A stretch of DNA of 64,000 nt, from positions 3,534,001-3,598,000 of the forward strand of contig NZ_AP020337.1 of NCBI RefSeq assembly GCF_009176725.1. Direction: 5' to 3'. Below the pieces are notes generated by a model. It searched no databases. It saw only the letters and a list, made by a program, of their open reading frames with translations, and had not been told where the DNA came from. Positions 21,101-26,858 of the stretch are shown here, one piece after another (position 1 is the stretch's first letter; every line of letters begins with the position of its first letter). Both the position numbers and the translations under genes were made by a program. Source of the DNA: Pseudomonas sp. KUIN-1 (GTDB lineage Bacteria > Pseudomonadota > Gammaproteobacteria > Pseudomonadales > Pseudomonadaceae).

Positions 21101-24100
21101 CGCTGCGGCGCTCAGGGTGACGCCGTTGGCGGAGATCTGCCCGCGCAGGTTGGTCAGCAGCTGAGCGATACGCACGATCAGCGCTTTGTCGCTGACCAGC
21201 GAGCCGTCAGTGTTGTCCAACGAAGTCGCTGCCAGCGTGAAATCGTTGGCGCTGGAGATCTTGCCGCTCTGGTTATTGACGACGTTCAGATTTCTCAGCA
21301 GCAGCTGACCGGGAGCGGTTATTTGCCCACTCTGGTTGTTCAGCAGGCCATTGCTCATATCCAGGCTGACATCGCTGTTGCTGTACAAGCGCCCGTCATT
21401 GGTCTGATTGAGGCCCGTAACCACGGCAGTCAGAGCCATGGCGCTGGCAATACGACCGGCGTCACTGTTGTCGACCAGCCCGGCATTCAGCTGGAGTGCG
21501 CCGGTACTGGTCAGGCGGCCGTCCTGATGGTTGTCGAAGACTCCAGTACCGAGCACCAGACCTTTACCGGAAATACGACCGCTCCGGCTGTTATCGAGGC
21601 TGCCACTGGTGAGTGTCAGTTGTGCATCGCTGACTATCTGTCCACCCTGGTTGACCACCGCACCGTTGAAATTGAGCGCACCTGTGCCGGCACTGCTCAC
21701 ACTGCCGTTGGTGTTGGCCAGACCGGCTGCTTTGAGGTCCATTGCGCCATCACTGCGCAATACGCCCTGATCGTTTTGCAACACACCGCCCAGCGTCAGG
21801 TTCAGCGCATCCTTAGCGTAAACGCTGCCCCCAGCGGTATTGTTCAATTGCCCCAGGTTCAGTTGCACGCCCTGCTGACCGGAAACGATCCCGTTCAGGT
21901 TGTTCAAGCCGTCAGCAGTCAACAGCAGCGCGCCACTGGCCAGCAGGCGGCCTTTTTCACGGTTATCGAACTGACCAACGTTGGCCGTCAGACTGCCAAG
22001 GCTGGATATTTCGCCATTGCGGTTGTTCAGTGAGCCCGCTGTCAGATCAAGACCGGTCGCAGAAACCAGACCGCGAAGGTTGGTCAGCAACTGATTGATG
22101 CGCACAACGAGCGCTTTATCGCTGAGTATCGAACCGTCGGTGTTGTCCAGCGAAGTGGCTGCCAGCGTGAAGCTGTTGGCGCTGGAAATCTTGCCGCTCT
22201 GATTATTGACCGCCGTGAGGTTTTTCAGCAGCAACTGCCCCGGCGCAGTGATCTGGCCGCCCTGGTTGGTCAACAGGCCATTGCTCAGGTCCAGGCTGAC
22301 ATCGCTGTTGCCGTACAGCCGGCCGTCGTTGGTCTGATTCAGGCCGGTGACCACGGCAGTCAGCGCCATGGCGCTGGCAATACGGCCGGCGTCGCTGTTG
22401 TTGACCAGCCCGGCGTTCAGTTGAAGCGCGCCGGTACTGGTCAGGCGGCCGTCCTGATGGTTGTCGAAAGCGCCAGTGGCAAGCACCACGCCATTGCCGG
22501 CAATGCGACCACTCTGGCTGTTATCCAAACTGCCGCTGGAAAGCGTCAGGCCCGCATCGCTCAGAATCTGTCCGCCAAGGTTGGCGACTGCGCCCGTTGT
22601 GCTGACCGTTGCCGTGCCGGCACTGGTCGCGCTGCCACTGTTATTGCTCAGAGAGGCTGCACGCACATTCAGAGTGCCATCACTGCGCAGTGTGCCTTGG
22701 TCATTGTTCAACGCGCCGCTGACGGCCAGGCTCAGACTGTTTTTGCCGTAGAGACTGCCGTTGCCAGCATTGGTCAGTTGCCCCAGATTCAGCTGTACAC
22801 CTTGCTGTCCGGCAACCGAGCCGTTCTGGTTGTTCAGGTGGTCAGAGGTCAGTTGCAGCGCGCCGCTGGCCAGCAGACGGCCTTTTTCGCGGTTATCGAA
22901 CTGGCTGACGGTCGAGGTCAGGCTGCCGAGACTGGAGATTTCCGCGCTGCGGTTGTCCACGCTTGCCGCGTTGAGCAGCAGATCGCCATTGGCGCTGATA
23001 AGCCCCAGCTGGTTGAGCAACGGCCCGGAAATACGGGCAGACAATGCGCTGCTGCTGAACAGCTTGCCTTGCTGGCTATTGTTCAGAGAGCCCGCAGTGA
23101 TGGTCATAGTGCCATTGCTGCTGATCAGCCCGCTCTGGCTGTTGAGCACCTGAGACGCGTTGATATCGACAGTGCCACCCTGGCTCAGAATCCGGCCTGA
23201 CTGGCGATTGTCGACGGCAGTGGCCACGATGCGTGCGCTCGACTGTCCGTTCAGTGTGGCTCCCTGATTGTTCAGGGTCTGGCTGATAGTGGCCTGCAGA
23301 GCGCGACTGGCAGTGATGCTGCCGCTGTTGTTGAGCCCGTTGGCAGACAGCGTCACATCGCCCGATGCATTGCGGCTGTTGTCGGCATTGACGCCAGCCT
23401 CGATCACCGCGGTGTTATTGATCTGGCCGCCTGCGGAAAGTGTCAGAGCATCGCGCGCGGCGACGTTCTGCCGGGTGATGAGATCACCTGCCGTGGTCAT
23501 GCCCAGTGACGACCCTGCGTAGACCGGCCCGTTGACCTCGGCACTGCTGGCCTTGACCGCCACAGCACCGCTGGCAGCAGTCTGCATCATGCTCAAGTGG
23601 CCGTTGGCATCAATCTGGATATCACCGCCACTGGCCGCCAGATCGCCGGCCAGCCTGACGCCGACACCCGCCTCGGTGCCCACCAGACGGATCGCGCCGG
23701 CATACATGCCGCCCAGCGCCGAGCTGTCGACGGCCAACTCCGGTTTGGCGCTGCCATCGTCAGGCAAGGCCGTGGGATTCAGCGTCTGCGCGTCGACATC
23801 GTTGCGACCGGCAATGATGTTGAGGCGCCTGGCGTGTAGCTCGGCATTGATCTTCGCGCTACGGGTAATGATGTCGAACTGGTCGACGTTGTCTGCGTTC
23901 AGCCCCACGCCGTCGATGGATATGCTGCCGCCCTGCACATTGAAACGCTGCAATTGCCCGTTGGCATCCAGCACGGGTTTGCCGGTGGTCAGCGTGACCT
24001 GCGGGGTATTGATGAAACCACAGCCGTTGCAACTGATGCCGTAGGGGTTGGCGACGATGACACGTGCCGCCTGCCCGGCCACTTCCGTATAGCCTTTAAG

Positions 24101-24514
24101 CTGACTGGCGTTGGCCCCGACCACTTCGTTGAGAATGGTGCTGGCCGCCGTGCCGCGCAGGTTGGCGTTGCCGACGATGATGCCGCCCAGTTGAGTGCTC
24201 TGGGTCTGGTTGGTGGAGTTGTTGAGGATGACGCCCTGGCTGTCGACGTTGAACTGCTGATACTGGTTGTGTGACAAACCGCTGGCATTGGGCGCGGCAA
24301 TGTTGACGATCGGCACGCCATTGCCGGCCTGGTTCAGGCTGGTATTCGTGCCGCTGACCACGATGCCTTCGGCTTGAACCAGCAGCGGCTGCCAGAACAT
24401 CGCATTGGCGAGAATCAGCGCGAGGCCGCGCTTGGGCATTCCCCAGAAAGCCCGGCGCTCGACCAGCACAGCAGAGGGCTGACGAGCGAGCAGAGCCAGT
24501 TGGTGAACGTCCAT
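6173..24514 (-). CDS. cdiA: CdiA: giant contact-dependent inhibition toxin / filamentous haemagglutinin
   Basis: 6113 aa, at the large end for this family. N-terminus: basic stretch and hydrophobic segment (about 30-48) ending VQAE, then a TPS secretion domain recognised by CdiB, with NPYGISCNGCGF at 156-167. Thousands of residues of haemagglutinin repeats follow, including five near-identical units of about 310 aa (18.3-22.9 kb). Around residue 3970 there is a Cys-containing, less repetitive insert (CNREFYNNDCGGG), the place where receptor-binding regions lie in CdiA. The second repeat block starts near residue 4470. A VENN motif marks the pre-toxin boundary near residue 5782 (7160-7171). 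The tip (about 5999-6113) has VGDGLEHDHIPSFAA and a later HI...T..GKN stretch; nuclease activity is inferred only. The protein is exported through CdiB, forms a surface filament and delivers the tip into neighbours. Followed directly by cdiI. Confidence 0.93.
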   Translation of the reverse strand: MDVHQLALLARQPSAVLVERRAFWGMPKRGLALILANAMFWQPLLVQAEGIVVSGTNTSLNQAGNGVPIVNIAAPNASGLSHNQYQQFNVDSQGVILNNSTNQTQSTQLGGIIVGNANLRGTAASTILNEVVGANASQLKGYTEVAGQAARVIVANPYGISCNGCGFINTPQVTLTTGKPVLDANGQLQRFNVQGGSISIDGVGLNADNVDQFDIITRSAKINAELHARRLNIIAGRNDVDAQTLNPTALPDDGSAKPELAVDSSALGGMYAGAIRLVGTEAGVGVRLAGDLAASGGDIQIDANGHLSMMQTAASGAVAVKASSAEVNGPVYAGSSLGMTTAGDLITRQNVAARDALTLSAGGQINNTAVIEAGVNADNSRNASGDVTLSANGLNNSGSITASRALQATISQTLNNQGATLNGQSSARIVATAVDNRQSGRILSQGGTVDINASQVLNSQSGLISSNGTMTITAGSLNNSQQGKLFSSSALSARISGPLLNQLGLISANGDLLLNAASVDNRSAEISSLGSLTSTVSQFDNREKGRLLASGALQLTSDHLNNQNGSVAGQQGVQLNLGQLTNAGNGSLYGKNSLSLAVSGALNNDQGTLRSDGTLNVRAASLSNNSGSATSAGTATVSTTGAVANLGGQILSDAGLTLSSGSLDNSQSGRIAGNGVVLATGAFDNHQDGRLTSTGALQLNAGLVNNSDAGRIASAMALTAVVTGLNQTNDGRLYGNSDVSLDLSNGLLTNQGGQITAPGQLLLKNLTAVNNQSGKISSANSFTLAATSLDNTDGSILSDKALVVRINQLLTNLRGLVSATGLDLTAGSLNNRNGEISSLGSLTANVGQFDNREKGRLLASGALLLTADGLNNLNGIVSGQQGVQLNLGQLNNTAGGSVYAKDALNLTLGGVLQNDQGVLRSDGAMDLKAAGLANTNGSVSSAGTGALNFNGAVVNQGGQIVSDAQLTLTSGSLDNSRSGRISGKGLVLGTGVFDNHQDGRLTSTGALQLNAGLVDNSDAGRIASAMALTAVVTGLNQTNDGRLYSNSDVSLDMSNGLLNNQSGQITAPGQLLLRNLNVVNNQSGKISSANDFTLAATSLDNTDGSLVSDKALIVRIAQLLTNLRGQISANGVTLSAAALDNRNAELSSLGSLTATIGQFDNREKGRLLANGALLLTADGLNNLNGIVSGQQGVQLNLGQLNNTGGGSVFAKSSLGLTVSGALNNGQGVLRSDGSLTGSAASLANSAGSISSAGVASIIINDGVVNRGGQILSDAQLTLTSASLDNSQSGRIASKGLVLSTGAFDNHQDGRLTSTGALQLNAGLVNNSDAGRIASAMALTAVVTGLNQTNDGRLYGNSDVSLDLSNGLLSNQSGLINAPGQLLLKNLNVVNNQSGEISSANGFTLAANSLDNTDGSLLSDKALVVRINQLLTNLRGKISANGVNLSAATLDNRSAEISSLSTLTATIDQFDNSAKGRLLANGIMLLTADNLNNQNGVVSGQQGVQLTLGQLTNSGGSVYAKNTLGLTLTGAVNNNQGVLRSDGTLDLKAASLANTGGRVTSAGVATLQVDAAVVNQGGQIISDAGLTLSSASLDNSQSGRIAGNGVVLTTGAFDNHQDGRLTSTGALQLNAGRVNNSDAGRIASAMALTAVVTGLNQTNDGRLYSNSDVSLDLSNGVLTNQGGLINAPGQLLLKNLTAVNNQNGEISSANGFSLVATSLDNTDGSVISDKALIVRIDQLLTNLRGLISATGVQLSAATLDNRNAELSSLGELTATVGQFDNSGKGRILANGTLLLNADSLNNQGAGAVSGQQSVQLNVGQLTNTGSGSVYAKNSLGLKVTGVLNNDQGALRSDGTLALSAASLGNTAGSITSAGASSLTVDGPVVNHGGQILGDSTLVLTSGSLDNSQNGRIAGKGVELVTGAFDNQQGGRLTSTGTLKLDAALVNNSDAGRIASAMALTAVVTGLNQTNDGRLYSNSDVSLDLSKGVLNNDGGLITAPGQLLLKNLNAVSNRSGEISSANGFTLAATSLDNTAGSVLSDKALIVRVDQLLTNLRGLVSGNGIDLTANELNNNSGSLSSDADLLVNVTGQLSSRSGELTSAGNTTLNALSLDNAAGQVMADRFLKLVITETIDNQAGTLGAGQGINIGAASLDNRQSGALVTDGQLTLKLTGALDNRAGGSLQAKGLMDLSSKTLDNRGGRIAAQNLLIVHSDSADNRGGSIRAEKGLQLFVDALDNSQTGLSATQKGLINSNAGLELVGTRLDSQNGLLNAAGLMQLQVDSVANGSGRIASQADMVANIGSLTQQGGELVAQGNLTLIGKTLDNRSGGLVGSTKALKIDVADIDNKAGELSSQIGVDIIGQTLDNSNGGKVLAGTALGLTVARVINLNKGLLFGNTLRLDGTRLDNAGGTLASQKDLNISLSGALYNTGGLLSSESAMTVSAASLQNASGSLSSADALSVTTTGALENQAGSVTTDATLTLTSASLNNSQAGKLAGKGATQVTTGTFDNSQGGRLTSSDTLRLTAGKVINQSAGRIASALALTASVTSLDQQGGELFSNTSLSLDLNNGQLNNQGGLINAPGVLLLKNLNGVANQNGEISSTQALTLNVDSLDNSGGKLLSSQALTLIVNKALSNVKGTISAAALNTRSDSLDNTEGLISSRAALDLMVNTALTNVKGTLVGDADMTLNAATVDNRLGQIASKQNLNARIGSLQQQNGQMLAQGTLTLRGDALDNRQNGFIGATQALDISVTSIDNRGGELSSQDAMTLTGQQLNNSDSGQVLAQKALNLNVAQITNRTNGLLSSQAGLTLVGSTLDNTGGALSALKALGIDLSATLDNTEGLISNEDVLTVKTSSLTNTAGSISSAGKLTLNSAGAISNQGGKLLTDGALDLKSASLDNSQKGNISGKGLLTLRTGDFDNSQNGRVSSSDRLDLTSARLTNSDGGSIGSSQALTASVSRLSQQGGSLFSNTSLSLDLNNGQLDNQGGLINAPGALLLKNVNEVLNQNGEISSAQAFTLNAQQLDNSGGKLLSNQLLTLRIARELTNVKGMIAAAGVDATANTLDNTGGTLTSRNNLDLTVTGALTNRDKGLINATQALKVGAASLDNQSGQVLGGTSLILNATSINNTAKGLINSTGTLNLTAGSLDSGNGGEVSATRDMTLVLNALSLNGGRVMGDAALSIDMQGSDLNNLGGLITADGSLTLNRIRDLNNQSGEVSSAQSFRFDGRTLNNSSGKLISSNVLTVNATNLLNQNGLISGWQGLNVFGNRLDNRNNGTLSSRNGNLVTTLTGELLNGSNGALVSQNTLSVTADSLDNSGGILSSGAGQTLTVAGLLNNSQNGLIDSGAGLTIKANALNNAAGNLTAQQGFNFEGSSLDNSAGNLSSKGEMTLDLLGSLTNTSGKLASGGNLLLRRSTAINNQAGQLISQSLMTLNTSGQLDNRNRGTIAANNTLTVVAGGSVLNDADGLIYSQSADAHLNAASLSNVRGAVQSVGALSVDVAGTVDNQNGRIIAQNGDLNLSGANLYSQGGVLSSLQGLFTANVSGVLKNGYDANRQGGVIQAQRLNLTALGGFDNYGGRVSARGGEALITTPGFDNRNGGLYAKGLVRVNGGNFDNSGDNDGQIAGGQVELNLSGALNNRFGIIESDSTLAVTAASLDNQTGQLRALGGGGATNFQIGNLFDNRNGTLESANSDLILNAGSFLNGGGSLLHTGNGTFDISTANLTNAGGSIVTRGGLTLSADSWTNSNVIQAGRFTVNVNNFSQTASGQLLASTSLVGNGGNWNNDGLIASDGSLSLNLGGTYGGNGRLSSLGTLGLSAAQVNLSAASTISGGGETSVTMGGQLNNAGRLTSATNLTINAGSINNQGTLGSGQALTVNTGSLVNDRGLIFSGNNMSLRVSSLNNSYANIYSLGNLTVDRNGQGALADSIVNSSASIQSDGSMSLAASTIQNVRALLTTSNGGIYTARIDEGACNREFYNNDCGGGKATHTWEITQREKLEVTAASAASGITAGGNLNINGGDLFNQSSTIVTSGNLNATLNNLNNTGIEASDTETVRVYRSARTSNAGAWTNAASDFTEKYWFTSSGYNANNLSGLEPAMADFIAITETEMPEFRKVTQLSTGDQSYAAIIQAGGAVNVNASKNIGNNVVRAGYSYVSGGSRTDTNAPGSQFSTRITVNQQLPPDLAQQQVNPLSLPGFSLPTGQNGLFRLSGQTGTAATVAQPVGLPQSWTMGSAAVSVAQREHTVSDAQASTIQIGSVGQISNATRQLASVTRQSAGVSANATAFDTSAPGAAPIGGLVLPSHTSDSAGVTSVGSVTGIATGNQGSGVLLPVQNAGSTAGVAAITAISSGNSAAENAGMVQGTQVNKAGQIVNGTQGSLVSVVNQATTGAQSGANAAVTQVVVSAQGGTVIAPVRSAVAAPVSPVTAAVLNPVTTTPASTAITQPATVAQASAITPLVSAAAQTVIRVEGLPSSNFVSKPQKYLIETNPVLTELKQFMSSDYLLAGLGYDPEVSAKRLGDGLYEQRLVQQAVVARTGQAFIDGQTSNEAQFKYLMNNAIASKQQLNLAVGVSLNSQQVAALTHDIVWLEEHEVNGEKVLVPVLYMAQADNRLGPTGALIAGNDVSLIAGQNLDNVGTLRAANNLSAAAGNDLVNSGLIEAGNRLDLLAGNDLINKSGGIIAGRDVTLTALRGDVINERTVTSHQSAADDATWRKDFADSAARIEAANDMSLQAGRDVKNTGSVLQAGRDLSIAAGRDVAIDSAQTENGQTRGANSSNSSITQLGSTVSAGRDLTAQAGRDINVIASSIDAKRDIAMAATENLTLSSAADEQHSYGKSKKVTEQEDHVSQVSSNVTAGGSVALSAGADLSMIASRINAKDEAYLYAGNDVNVLAAQDTDYSYYSKTKKGSWGKKSTNMTESDSDVAIGSLIQSGQKATIVAVNDVNFEGSKANSDNGVLAVQAGHDVNLTAAQNSQYSAAATSKSGGFGLSTTSKMKSDASTQTSLSASTLSGNTTLVRAGNDLVVSASNVISTEQTMLQAGNNVVIDSGTESFNAQHSQSTKKSGLMSTGGIGVTLGTAKNAFTQDSENQTQKGSTVGSVLGDVNITAGKDLTVKASDVVAGNDVNLIGQNVSILQAQNRSTSTQNQESKKSGLTLALSGAVGEAINTTVQNAQAAKGEDDSRLAALQGVKAGLSGYQAYQAAQAIDSGAASGSFFGIALSLGTQSSSSKQVQEQNVSQGSSITAGNNLNIVATGSGAGAGLDGDINVAGSKLQAGQDMLLSANRDINLLAAANTQKVDGSNKSGGGAIGISLGVGSGGGGLTVFANANSGTGNEKGNGTTWTETNLDAGNKLSLVSGRDTTLVGAQASAQQVVANVGRDLSLISLQDTDKYDSHQLDVSGGASFSLGTMTGSASLGVSQDKIKSNFESVQEQTGLFAGKGGYQVTVGDHTQLNGAVIASTAAADRNMLSTGTLGWTGLKNQAEFTAQHQSASGSTSGKDGSKFMGNMGSLTLVGANHSGSDSSTTNSAVSDGRLTIRNVSGQQQDISTLSRDVDHASNALSPIFDKEKEQNRLRQVQLIGDIGSQAMDIVRTQGAIDAANAQKDPVAIAAAREKLVAEGNTDPSAKQIAEQISVTVMQKYGTGSDYQRAAQAVTAALQGLAGGNIAQALTGAAAPYLAEQIKQMTLGNKDANLMAHAVLGAVVAQAQGNSALAGAAGASVGEYIANQLYPGKKTSELSEEQRQTISALSALAGGLAGGLVGGDASNAIAGASVAKNAVENNYLHVPEAERKKVLERKLTSGTITAQEVSELVSLNKVDKERNAEIKAVCTAGNLGGSACGQLVTVAKNAAEQYGKSVSYTLIYKDLYPQDSQNLDAILQGLDSDSITRDTAITAITQASGLSRQEVENRYNFAMTAQALTAVLAGAYLPRGTSVTSKETVAKDPVSLAGQADNEAGILVDRNVIVGGAKESAPSKTAVQELEVDAYKNLKAREVVGDGLEHDHIPSFAALRTAKEAELGRPLTELETKTLYQNSTAVEVPRDVHIAGPTYGGKNTSAQIQQDAADLCGAVCRDTEALRANLNSRGYDSKLVDETVQKIVERNRNTGVIK
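10084..11035 (-). repeat. Partner of the 2210-3161 direct repeat, within cdiA
   Basis: This part of cdiA encodes the opening of the second haemagglutinin block (LTELKQFMSSDYLLAGLGYD through INVIASS). It is duplicated at 2210-3161 with identical length and few differences. The orphan copy shows that stem DNA travelled with exchanged toxin tips. Confidence 0.8.
18330..22960 (-). repeat. Five tandem units of about 930 bp inside cdiA
   Basis: Landmark words recur at constant spacing. The GGTCTGRTTS word starts at 22331, 21401, 20471, 19544 and 18611 (intervals 930, 930, 927, 933). The TTATCGAA word starts at 22893, 21963, 21033, 20103 and 19176 with matching intervals. All are multiples of three, so each unit encodes 309-311 aa of the filament, with motifs such as VVTGLNQTNDGRLY and DNTDGS..SDKALIVRI. 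Two more diverged relatives lie further toward the C-terminus (near 16.9 and 15.6 kb). Confidence 0.85.
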
Positions 24515-24553
24515 GTAAGTGACCTCGAAACAGGTGGGTTGAATACGGTGTGA

Positions 24554-26284
24554 TTAGAGGAAAAAGTCCATACGGAAATAGATCGGCGCTTCGCGTTCGA
24601 TCACATCGGGACGTTCCAGGGAATGAGCGAAGGTCACTGAGGCAGCAACGTGCTGGCCTCGGGTAAACAGCTCGAACGAGTTGCTGGACAAGCGCCCATG
24701 CTGCTCGCCGTTGTAACGGTCGTTGCGGATAACACCCTGGTCGTAACCGGCGGCCGCGCCATACTCGGCGAACACCGGGCGCATCCAGTCCAGGGTGACC
24801 GGGCGAGTCAGGCGCAACTCGTTACGCCAGTAACCACCGCTGTCGCCCGACAGAAACTCATCCTTGTAACCGCGCACCGATGCCGATCCGCCCAGGCTGG
24901 TGCGTTGCGAACTGAACAGCACATCCTCACTGCGCTGCCCGGTGGCCAGGCTGGTAAAGCTGAGGTTTTCGCCCCACAGTTGAAAGGGGTGCAGGTAGCT
25001 GAGGGTGCCGGTGTATTTGCGATAACGTGCATCGGCTTCACCCGGGCGAGGATCGTGGTTGCCCTGCGCGTCCAGTGCACCGATACCTTGCTGCATGCCC
25101 AGATCGATGTTGACGAACGCCGAGCCAACCCGCCGCCCGTGGTTGATACCGAACTGCGCCTCGGTGATGCGATTGCTGCTGACCGCCAGTTTGCTGTCTT
25201 CGACGTAGTTGTTGGTGCGCAGGTAGGACAGACCGGCATTGAGCGAGGTCTTGCTCAGCGCGTCGCGATACACGACCCGCTCGGCCTTGAACTGGTGGTT
25301 CTGGCTATCGCCGTCCTGCTTGAAGTTGACGTTCGAGGCCTGCGCCACCGAACGGTATTCGCTGGTGTTGTACAGGTAGCTGAACGTCCACCAGCCCCAC
25401 GGCAGGCTGTAGGCAAGCGAGGCATTGCGGGAGGCTTTCTGCCGATCGCTGATCGCATCGTGGCCGCCGCGCAGGCTGAACTGGTCGGCCAGCCCTGACG
25501 GATTATCCCACTCGAGGCCGGCGTTCCATTGCTGCTCACCGGTGCTGCGCTGGCCTTCGTTGGTACGCGACAGGTTGGCTCGCCATGGTTTTTGCGGGGT
25601 GTTCTTGACCACTACGTCACTGCCGCCGACGACTTGGCCGGGGGTCAGTTCCATCTGCGCCTGATTGGATGGCAGGCGATTGAGCTGATCGACCATCTGC
25701 TCGATTTCGCGCAGGTTGACCATCTGGCCTTCGCTGCCGGGAAACGTCATGGCCAGCTCACGCGCTGACAGACCGCTGGCGGTATCGCCACGCAGATGCT
25801 CCAGCTTGCCTTCGATGACCAGCACTTGCAGGTCGCCTGTCGACAGGTCCTGCTGCGGCAGGTAGGCGCGAGTCGTCACCAGGCCTTTTTCGAGGTAGTG
25901 ATCGGTGATGACTTTCAGCAGTTCATTGAGCTGCGCGACACCAAGGCACTTGCCAATATAGGGTTTGGTCAGCGCATCGCGCTCGGCAGAAGACAGCGAG
26001 TCGGCGCCCTTGAGCTCGATACGATCGATGGTGAAACAACGTGTATCGGCCGGGGAAGTCGGGGCAGCGGGCGTGGCTTGTTTGCCCGGCAGATCCTTGA
26101 GTTCTTCAAGACGGCGGCGCTGCTCTTCGAGCAGGCGGTCCTGACGGTCACGAATAAGATCCTGGTCACCTGGCAAACTGGCGGGGGCAGTGGCTGCAAG
26201 CGAGGTAGCTGACGCGATGGCGAGCAGGAGCAGCAAAGCCAGTTTCGAAGCATGAGGATACACGGCGCGTCCTTGCGGTAGCAT
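24554..26284 (-). CDS. cdiB: CdiB: two-partner-secretion outer-membrane transporter (ShlB/FhaC family)
   Basis: Up to 576 aa, a normal length for TpsB transporters. Signal peptide (SKLALLLLLAIASATSLA), then a Gln/Arg-rich linker with LLEEQRRRLEELK, two POTRA domains (about 75-230, with the DRIELKGADSLS strand) and a 16-strand barrel with the conserved barrel motif VRGYKDEFLSGDSGGYW near residue 475; ends with an aromatic FFL as outer-membrane proteins do. It secretes CdiA across the outer membrane. It precedes cdiA by 39 bases in the same direction, so the two form one operon. Start choice: the ATG at 26284 has a pyrimidine-rich sequence before it and no ribosome site; a GTG at 26263 has AAGGA six bases upstream and gives a compact signal peptide (V/M-YPHASKLALL), so the true start may be 26263. 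Confidence 0.93.
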   Translation of the reverse strand: MLPQGRAVYPHASKLALLLLLAIASATSLAATAPASLPGDQDLIRDRQDRLLEEQRRRLEELKDLPGKQATPAAPTSPADTRCFTIDRIELKGADSLSSAERDALTKPYIGKCLGVAQLNELLKVITDHYLEKGLVTTRAYLPQQDLSTGDLQVLVIEGKLEHLRGDTASGLSARELAMTFPGSEGQMVNLREIEQMVDQLNRLPSNQAQMELTPGQVVGGSDVVVKNTPQKPWRANLSRTNEGQRSTGEQQWNAGLEWDNPSGLADQFSLRGGHDAISDRQKASRNASLAYSLPWGWWTFSYLYNTSEYRSVAQASNVNFKQDGDSQNHQFKAERVVYRDALSKTSLNAGLSYLRTNNYVEDSKLAVSSNRITEAQFGINHGRRVGSAFVNIDLGMQQGIGALDAQGNHDPRPGEADARYRKYTGTLSYLHPFQLWGENLSFTSLATGQRSEDVLFSSQRTSLGGSASVRGYKDEFLSGDSGGYWRNELRLTRPVTLDWMRPVFAEYGAAAGYDQGVIRNDRYNGEQHGRLSSNSFELFTRGQHVAASVTFAHSLERPDVIEREAPIYFRMDFFL

Positions 26285-26306
26285 ATTGATATCAAAAAGG
26301 AGGGCA

Positions 26307-26335
26307 ATGTTAGAACGCCATCATAGCGGCGTCAA
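26307..26335 (-). promoter_or_regulatory. Sigma70-type promoter of cdiBA
   Basis: On the minus strand TTGACG (26330-26335) and TAACAT (26307-26312) are separated by exactly 17 bases. Transcription would start near 26300, leaving a leader of about 37 bases before the GTG at 26263, or very little before the ATG at 26284. This supports the later start. No operator recognised. Confidence 0.6.
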
Positions 26336-26819
26336 TTATTTGTATCGACCTTGTATCCGATTTGTTGAACTTTTTTTGAAGTTAATTTTGACAGTGCGGA
26401 CCTTTAGCCTGCGCCCAAGGATCATGTGCTTAGTATTGATAGGGAGGAGCGTATCTTTTCGACGTAGTATTAAGGTCGTAATTAAATATATGCAGAAACG
26501 CTAATCGGCTAGCACGCGAAAACCGGCTCGGCTCATGGCCGCAGACACACTAATAAAAGGACTATGGGTTAAGGAAACAGGCGAAAGCAAGCTGACCTTC
26601 CAGGGCTCTGGAGCCGCGAAGACGGTCCTTTCTGTATGGTTAGCGTGCCAACAGAGACAGCGGGGTTCGGTAAAGCCATGTGATGTGGCGCATGAGAAAA
26701 ACGGGGATGAGTAATAACCACTAGTTGTCGGCCACCACTCGACGATGAACCGCTACGCCAGAATCAGCGCCACCTCCCTTTGTATGCAGTATCGGGGGGA
26801 GCCCTGTATCTGTTTAAAC
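26336..26819. other. Non-coding stretch upstream of cdiBA
   Basis: No convincing gene on either strand. The part next to the promoter (26336-26500) is AT-rich and may hold regulatory sites for cdiBA. The part 26520-26819 is unremarkable apart from a short GGCTCTGGAGCC palindrome near 26604. Small open frames here lack ribosome sites. Confidence 0.5.
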
Positions 26820-26857
26820 TCTACAGCCTCCCGCGCCACGCACGGGAGGCCTGTAGA
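26820..26857 (-). terminator. Hairpin after the M20 peptidase gene
   Basis: Arms TCTACAG-CCTCCCG and CGGGAGGCCTGTAGA pair with one bulged base, just beyond the stop of the peptidase gene on the minus strand. The T-run is weak, so it could be a terminator or an mRNA-end stabiliser. Confidence 0.6.
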
Positions 26858-26858
26858 A

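Noticed and set aside
13000..22960. Regular repeats considered as a CRISPR array
   Set aside because: Periods are coding (multiples of three, about 930 bp), within one open frame, with no short identical repeats separated by unique spacers and no cas genes.
12434..23839. Many long plus-strand frames (up to about 650 codons) opposite cdiA
   Set aside because: They mirror the repetitive GC-rich codons of cdiA, have no ribosome sites and encode repetitive Val/Ala/Gln-rich nonsense at the same period as the cdiA repeats.
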